Assembly: GCA_035578905.1 (NCBI GenBank)
Contig: JAQJVL010002660.1
Span: 23,553-87,552, forward strand
Direction: 5' to 3'
Source: Stictocephala bisonia
Lineage: Eukaryota > Arthropoda > Insecta > Hemiptera > Membracidae
Length of the DNA: 64,000 bases
This document shows, one piece after another, positions 50,601 through 59,600 of this stretch (positions are counted from its first letter, which is position 1; each line of letters opens with the position of its first letter). Below the pieces are notes generated by a model. That model saw only the letters and a program-made list of their open reading frames with translations. It did not search any database and was not told the origin of the DNA. The position numbers and the translations under genes were made by a program.

Positions 50601-53600
50601 GAACAGCCCTCTATGAGAAAAGACCCTCATACATTGGCCGGAAATTTAAAAACCTTCTTTCACACTACCTCTGTAACCTGACAGGAAACAAACTTAAGAA
50701 CCTGCTTCGAGAGTTCCTGCTAGAGAGACCTGTGTACACCTTTGAAGAGTTCCTGGAATCTGCAAACACCAGACCATATGATGTTTATTATATTTTGACA
50801 AATTTCTGTACTTGATGTCCATGAAATAAAGGAATTTTGATTTGATTTATCTGCTTATGATTAATCTAATTCTTCTTCAGGTTCTTTGCGGACTTAAGTG
50901 ACTTTAAATGATCTAATACGTTTCCGTCTCTTAGGTGGTTACTCACTGAATCCGATGTAGCCTTTTCCTACTTTGTTGGGCAGGACGGTGGAATTTTTTT
51001 CCTACAAGACCTTTTTTTCCATATCTGACTTTCGAAGGTTATTAACCTTTATTGGAGTATAGACTCTGAGTAACAACCACGGTTGTTAGCCGCAGAAGAT
51101 GTTTGCTCAGCTGCCACTAACATGTGAAACAGACACTGTTGGGGAACTGCCACTGACATGATAATAATAATAATAATACTCTTTATTTGCCATATAAATG
51201 TATAACATTATTGACAAAGTCATAATTGCAGCTCAATATTACAGCAAAGTTAAATTCTCATTGCTAACAGTAATTTTAAAAGGATTAAAAGTTAATTCAT
51301 AAAATTACAATAAATAGATAGTTTCGACATGTGGAACCATTTTCAGTGGCGTTGGTGTTAGTTTTGGTCCACCCCGGGTATTTTATTTCCCCGGTACCCA
51401 CCATATCTGGTGAAATTTCCACTATCTGCCACCTGTGGAGGCGCTTGGTAGGAGACTAGCAACTCCCCCAGGAAAACATAGTCTAATAAGCTATTATTTG
51501 ATAAATAAAAAACAAATTGAATACTTAAAATTCTTTTTTTTTTCAAAAAGAAATTTATTTACCAAAATAGATACAATGTAAAAGACCTTTCAATGGAGGT
51601 GTCTTTACATATCTATACATACTGTATTTTTATATATGTATTATCATTGATATTACTGTTTGAGAATAAAATGAAATGTTGATTCCAAAAGAATCAGTAT
51701 TTGTTGCTCTTTATTATTTTCTTATTATATGAGATTTTACAAAAGAAGAATCATCCAATTTTGTAAATTAATAACTAGTCCGCTATTTGACCAATTGAAT
51801 GAATACTAAAGTTGTTGTTGTTAGTTAGCTGAATATTTTTAATTCAGCAATCTGTGTCATGTATGTTACAAAAAACTGTTGAGTATGACTTGTGTATTAT
51901 TTAGTATTGTTCCTCCTTTAGGGCAAAGCGCTAGATAATTTTTTTAACATGTCCGAGACAAAGGTTATCTTTTAAAAGCCAATCGCTTTTACGTCCTATT
52001 AGTCTCACAAAGATATGAAGCACATTCAGTAGATTTCCTGTGCAGATAAAAAAAAATCTACCTGTTGTGTTGTTTATATATTTTGTCGATATTAAAACAT
52101 GACATAGTACATAATTGGTTACAAGCTTAATTAAGATGGCAAAGAATTGTAGTGCATGAATCAAAACTCATGAATTTTGTAAGCTCTGAATTTTATTATG
52201 CACACAGAGCTCAAATATTTTATGAGGCTTTTTTGGCAAGATCTTAGATGATGACAATTTTATCTCACAGGTAGTGTTTAGTGACGAAGCTACATTATGT
52301 TTGAATGGCCAGGTGGACTGTTGTTATTTAAGGATATGGGTAAAGAGCAATGCCGTTGTGTAGTATGAGAGAGACTCCAAAACTCAAGTGTTTGTTGTGG
52401 TTTCAGACAGTAAGGTGTATGGTTCTTTTTTTCATTGCCCAGAACATTGTTGATATGCCTAAAAACTATCTTTTTTGTAATTGGAGACTTTCAAATTACA
52501 TTTATACCAGCAGAATGGGGTACAACTATAGTGGCATTCGGAATATAAGAATTTCAAAATTACATCATTTGTGGACAATGATTGGTTATACATACAAAAT
52601 GATTCAGCCTAAATTACTGGCTTTTAAGGTCATTTGAATGTACTCTATGTGACTTTTTCTTGTAAGATTATTAAAGACTCCATATGTGCTTCTATTACCA
52701 ATAAGGTTTGTGTAGCTGAGAAACCCAAGACATACTCGCAGGACTGGGGAGGGTTTGAATACAGCATTGGCATGCCATGCTACTCAAGGGGGACAATGCC
52801 ATTTGAAAATTTTGTTGAAAACCTTATCAGTTTCCTTTTCAGCCTGTAAAACAATTATTGTAGGCTACATTTTTGAGTTCCTGTGAGGAGGAAACCTCCA
52901 GTAATTTGTTTAATTTTGATATAAGTCTACCAAACCTAATTTTTTCTATTCAAGATATGAAAAATAACATTTTAGGCAGTTAGAATACCTATATGTAACG
53001 GTAGAAATGATACTCATATTTTTCCAGTAACAATTTATAAAATTTGTTTGAATTAATAAAATTAGAATACCTAATTAAGGTAGTCAGTTTGTGATTTTCA
53101 ATTTTACAAATTGGATAGAGTTTTGATTCATTTATATATACTCCAAAAGCAGTTTAAATAATGTTTATGTGAAAAAAATTCAGAGTTTGAGTGCAAGATG
53201 TTGTTACAGAGCTTCTCCGGCGATGTTCTGAACACTACCTCAAGGATATGGTTCAGTTATTATTTACGAGACTGCCATATTTTACAGAAGATCTTAGAAA
53301 ACCACTGAATATGAAGGTTTGTTGACCTAGTGTTTATACAATTTTGCACTTTTTTTTATAAAAGGATACTTAACTGAGTCGCTCATCATGCCCAGAATGT
53401 TGTTATTCATTTACTCCAGAAACTATATAATATTTGTAAAACTATTTGTTTGTAAGTACCAGCTTTTGCTGAAGTTCTTAGTTGTTCCATAACGGTGTCT
53501 CATATTTGTTAAATCCCAGATCTGTGTTTTTAAATCATTTATTTATTATTTAGATGCCGATTGTCAAGATATGGGCGAAATATGGATTTCGAATGAGTGT

Positions 53601-56600
53601 GATGAATGTAGTCATTGTTAATATCTGAGTTCAACTTAGCTCAGAAAGGACTATATATTTATAGGCCAATAGCCAGGGCAACATTAATTAGAAACCAGTC
53701 CAAGAGGGTTTCCTTACCTCTGTATACAGGTAGTCCTCTCTAAGGAGTCCAGTCCTTGTCTCAGGGAGTCTTAGACATCCATTAACATGCATACTTGGTT
53801 TTACTGTTCATATTTATTGAGATGCATTTTTGAGATCTGTACGTTTTTGGGTGTGCCATTACCACTTCCCCATGTGAATGAGATGTGTACGAGTGGGCAG
53901 TTGAGTCTCTACTCATTCAGTGCCAGCCAAGCCAGACTTGGTTTGTGTTTGTACTCAATGTGAGAGGCTGAGGCAAGATAGAGTCGCACACTGTGCTTCA
54001 TTGTATATAAAAAAATCGTGTTTACAATCATATTCTATCCTTATATTTATATGCATAGAATATAAATTCTATACTTCAGATTTTAGTGGAATTTAAAAAA
54101 AAATATTTTATAAATTATTAATTACTGTAATTGTTATTATTTATATAGTTATTTTGGATACCAGTAGTACTGTTCATGGTTTTAGGACAAGTAGGCCTGT
54201 ATACTATTTACATGTTGCGTAGGTATTCACGTGCGCCCGCACCTTTCCACATACTGAATTTATATAAACCCAAATTCAAATATTAATCAATAGCATAATT
54301 ATTTCACATTCGAATGCCATAATTTTTTTTGATGGTGATGAATAGTTTTACCCCTGCAACAAATTGCGGGAAATGTGTTTGGGAAATACAACAATTATTT
54401 TAACAGTTAACTTTATAAATTTTTATGGAAGATAAATTATATAATTTTGAAATCCTCAAATATATTATATACAATTACAGTGCTTACTCTATAAACAATG
54501 TTCAAAGTTCTATTGGTTTTTGGACAAATTTTACTTTAATATTATCAAATGAGCGTGCTCTGGTTAGTGCAACATAAATCTGTCCGTGGCTATAGACAGG
54601 TTCTGGTAGGTGCAGTCCTACACAGTCTAAGGTCTGTCCCTGCGTCACAAATCTTTCTCCTGCATCCTACAGTTGGCATAGAAATATGCCATCCACTTTT
54701 CCCACAGGGCCAAATTAAAATACAGCACATAACACAGTGCATACTGTCAAATAAATTTTTTAAAGGCCTCCATCGGTAGGATACACTGTTAAACTTTGAT
54801 TAGAGGGCAGGTGAGCTCCATCAACCTCTGACATGGCGTTGGACATGGTGGTAAAATCTCAGGACATGATGGTAAAATCTCATAACCGTTTCATCGTAAG
54901 GACTGTTTTTTTTAAAGTTTGTGGTTTTTCTTCTTCAATATTTTGGCGCATTGTTCGATACAATTTTATGTAAGGATTACATACAATATCAGATATTAAT
55001 TTAAATACAACTTCTCGTAAATTAGGATTTGAATTAAGTGCCATCCTTATTTGATTAGATCCCTAACAATTTTAAATGTACAACTGTTCATATGAACTAT
55101 CGTTTTTATTGGTTGCATATAGTGGTGAAATCAAATCATGAACATTTCCTGAAATTTTAAAACAATACGGACCATGGCTGTGGTAATGCAATATTAACAC
55201 TAAAAGAGAGAAAACGCATGGACTTATTATATTGACGAATATTGTTTCTAAAGTTTTTTGATATTTCATCTTTACCAACATAAAATTTCTCAATTTCAGG
55301 AGGCATGTGCGTTTCAGATAATTTGATTTTGTCATTATTACAACATAAACTAAACTTCCCACTTTATTTTTCACAATCAAAATAAATTGCAGAGCACTGT
55401 TGACATTTATTACATTTATCTCCAGTGTTAAAATAAGCTATTTTTTAATGGTGATTTGAAATGGCACAGCGATATCCAATAATGAAAACACTTTCGTAAG
55501 ATTCAATATAATTTACTTTGTCTATCTTTCTTTTTTAACAGTGTAATTTGTCTTTTTCTTGGGAACAATCTTCTTTTTGTTACTGAGAGACATTTATTGA
55601 TATTAGAATCAAAAGACAAAACATCACAGTGTCCTCCGTCTAAGTTGGATACGTCCAAAATCAAGAAGGTTATTTTCTGCCTTATATTATAGAATTGGTC
55701 GGTAGCGTAGTTGGTTCAATCCCAGCTTCATGTGCTAAAGGTTCTCAGTTCGATCCCAGAGTCAATACATTTTGAGAAGGATCAGCTGATAATCACCGGC
55801 TGTTCATTTATCATTGGGCTATTAATTAATGACACTTTTTAAGGGATAGTCGGTCTTAGTTTGTAACAATGACTACATTCGCTCATCTACTCTCATCACA
55901 CTCATTCGAAATCCATATTCGCCCATATCTTGACGATCGGCGTCCTATGAATAAATAATTAAATAAAAAGACTATGAATGTATAGTCTGGAAAAAGATTA
56001 CTCAAATAAATAAATTCATTATGTTCAGCGTATTCATGATTTCTTGATAACAAATCAAAATATACATTTTTGGGCGTCACCGATTTACGGTAGCTCTCAT
56101 CACCTATTACGAAATCCTTATGGAATTCCTAATTTTGCGATATTTAATTTACAGCTTTGAATATAAGTTCAATATGTCTTCTTTGTGTTTTGTGTAGGCT
56201 ATAAGACACAACTTTAAATAAACAGTTCCCGTCACTATTGCTTATCACTACGTTTGATGTTAATATAAAAACAGAAAACAAATTAAAAATAGTATAAAAT
56301 AAATTATATAAATCCTTTTCCGATTTTATCAACTAACCTAAGAATCAAACTAACAAATTAAACATCTGTAGTCATTTATTTATTACTGTTCCTACTAATA
56401 TTGATTTAATGCTTAAAAAACATCTGATTTATAAACTGTTATGATGTCAATGGAATAAACTAAACACTGAACAAACAAAATATCGTAATTAATTATTTTT
56501 AAGTGTTTAAATAATCAGGTGTTTTGAAAACTTCCTTGACATCAACAACCAACATAAATATCAGACAGTCAAAGTAGGCATAAATATCTTGGAATTTGAT

Positions 56601-59600
56601 CTTACTACTTATGTTTCAAATATTTATAGAATCAACTGTTTTACTTCTGAAAGGCGTAATTGTAAAAACGTGTTAAAATGCTTCTGTCGTCTGCTGGTCT
56701 TTTTGAATATTAAAATTAATATTGTTAAAAACTGAGGTTTAAAATATGGCTTCGACATTCCATGCTACGCAAAATTATCTTCAATTCAAAAAGTTCAGGG
56801 GTTGCCTTAGAAACAGAGTTAACAAAAAAACTAAATTATTTTAAATATATATAGATAGTGCGATAAGTTTAGTGTGTAGAAATGTCAAACCAAAAAGTGA
56901 GTAACACTTCTTTTGTTGTAGCCTACCAAGTAAGCATGCTAAACCTGTTGGAAACAACACTGGTGACCATTTCATGCAAAATAAAATATTACTATTACTA
57001 TAACAAAGATTTATGGAGCTATTGTAATTTTCTTTTATTATTGTCATCCAAGCATAATATTCGTCTTCACATGGCTCGAAAATTAATGAATCCGATAAAA
57101 ATTAGTGTATATAAGGCGAAGTGTACATAACCGTCAAACAGAAGCATTTGAAATTCCCGTGACCGAGCCAAGTGGAAGTAAAAATGTATTAGTCCGCCGC
57201 GCCGTGTTAGTTTCACTTGCCACCGCTGCCGGACATATGATCATGCGTATCCAAATCAAACAGTTAAATGGATTTTTCCAAACAAATTGCATTTGATCAA
57301 AAATGAAATTTTACGTTGGAATTGCTTTTCAAATTCCTAATTAGTTTTATAGAACAAAATACAACAAATATTTAGTTTGAAGTTTTTATTTTCAGATATT
57401 TTTCAAAACTAGAAGTATGAATTCAAAATATAAAAATCAAATCCAATGCATAATATGATAACGTTTAAATTGATACCACATACACAACTTTTGGTCAATA
57501 AATAACGATAAAATATGGATTCGCAAATAACACTGTTATTATGGGACTAAAACCAACATGGCCGACAGCCTCTGCAGACTCATAAGCCAGTGTTTAAAAA
57601 TGTTTTTCTAAATTTACCATTTTATGGGCTGCCGCAATTTACAAAATTTGTAACTGACAAGCTTATCCATATTAATAAAAAAGGTGGTTATAATTAAGAG
57701 GAATTGTTTGTGATGTCTGCATTTTAGGAGGAACCAGATTAACCTCGACTAAAAAACCAATTCTTTTTGGAACTATTAACTAATTTTTTTGAACTGGAGG
57801 AATCAGTCAAACCTCACATAAAAAACTAATTTTCATTTTATAATTTGACTGGCAAAATCTTTGAACTCGAGGAACTAGCCAAACCTCAAATAAAAAAAAA
57901 CCGATACAAGAACTTAGCTTTTTATTAATTAGCTATACATTTAACTTCAATAGTAGCTATTACCAATTAAAGTACTAAGAATATTAACTACTGTATTTAA
58001 TCTAAATTGCCACTGTTTTAATTTTATATCCAATATACACAATGTTATTTTAGCAATAAGCCTTAACTCTTTGTTCGCGACAAACAGATATATACCTAGC
58101 CTCTACTTTGCCTCAAACGTGGTTAACAAATATATCCCAAATGAAATATTTCTGTCGATAATGTAAAGGATAGTTCCAAAAACTTCTGCTTGAGTTCAGC
58201 ATCAACGGATTACACATGTCTTTGGGGGTTACACATGACAAAGGGCATCACATTACGGATTACACATGTCTTTGGCTAACTCCCTCAGCCTATCAAAAAC
58301 GTAAATCATCAATGAATCAAAAGGGGCGGGGCAGCCAACCAGAGCGTGCATGGGCACAGCACCGTCTCCTGCCTTTGCACACATGTAAAACGGAAATATA
58401 GTAAGTCTGAAAAATAGCTGAGAAAAATAGTCAGTCTGACGCTCCACCCAAGCACATTGTTTTCATAACTTATCGTAATTTGTCTTGACGCTCATCGATT
58501 TCAGTTCAGTTAGTATGTTGGCACTGTGTTCTAAAATACATTACTCAAGATTATTTGCACTAAAGAAAGTATAATTAAAGGTTAATTAATTATTAAAAAC
58601 AACTTTATTAATCTATTTTCAACCTGTTTATTGGAAAATATTTTTAAAAACTCAATGTACTCAGTAAATTACATTTTATTGTATATGTTGACACTGTTTT
58701 ATTAATAATTTCAATACATTGACTAAACAATAATGGATTGTTGTACCTAAATCAAAATTATGCCTCTTTTAAAAAAATTCTGTGATTTAGTATGTTTTAT
58801 TTAGAATTTAGAATTATTTTTAGAATTATTTTTTATTTAGAATTATTTTTAGAATTATTAGAATGTAGATACGCTTATGTAACTTTACAATAATGTTTAT
58901 TTCAGTCAACTCATCATCAGTTAAAAATAATCAGTTACATATAGCTGTCAGAATTTTCCAGCAATGATGGTGAATAACAATAATTAAGTTTAAATGTATA
59001 AGTTGGTTCACAAGTTAGGGCTACTAGTTTAATAAATTGAATAATAACTATAATTAAGTACCCTTTATTAATATTTTATAATAATACATGACCGATTTCG
59101 GCTCTTAGGCCATCTCCAGAGTGTAAATAATATAACCTATAAGAAATGAACAGTTATCAAAATAAAAATAAAACAGATGAAAATAACATATGATTAATTC
59201 AGTGTGTGGGTAAATTGAATTTTACTTTTGATTTTTATTTTTTTTAAATTTCTCTTAATTTAATATATATAGGATTTTTCATGTTAATTTGTGTGTTTAA
59301 TGTGTTCTGTGGATCATTATAATTGTTTATGTATATGTGTACATTTTCTTTGGAATTCTTTTTTTCTCCTTTCTTCTCCTATTCTAAAATTGTAACATTG
59401 TCATTGATAACTGTGATTTGACTGGAGAATATGTTCAGCAAAGTTAGATTTAATTGATGTTGAGATGTTGTTTCTTATGGCTTGTATGTGTTCTTTGTAA
59501 CGTAAATCAAATGTTCTTCCGGTTTGTCCTATGTAAAAAGAATTGCATTCCGAGCATTTTATTTTATATATTCCAGATTTTTCATATTTGTTATTTTTAT

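Noticed and set aside
55687..55760. tRNA gene
   Set aside because: A and B boxes are present, but there is no acceptor stem or cloverleaf and the segment continues into a SINE body and tail found in other copies.
57105..57296. Small coding gene (RRAVLVSLATAAGHMIMR)
   Set aside because: Short frame in an intron, no recognised domain, no flanking splice logic.
58320..58335. GC box as a promoter
   Set aside because: A single ggggcggggc inside GBF1 intron 6 with no gene start nearby; insufficient evidence.
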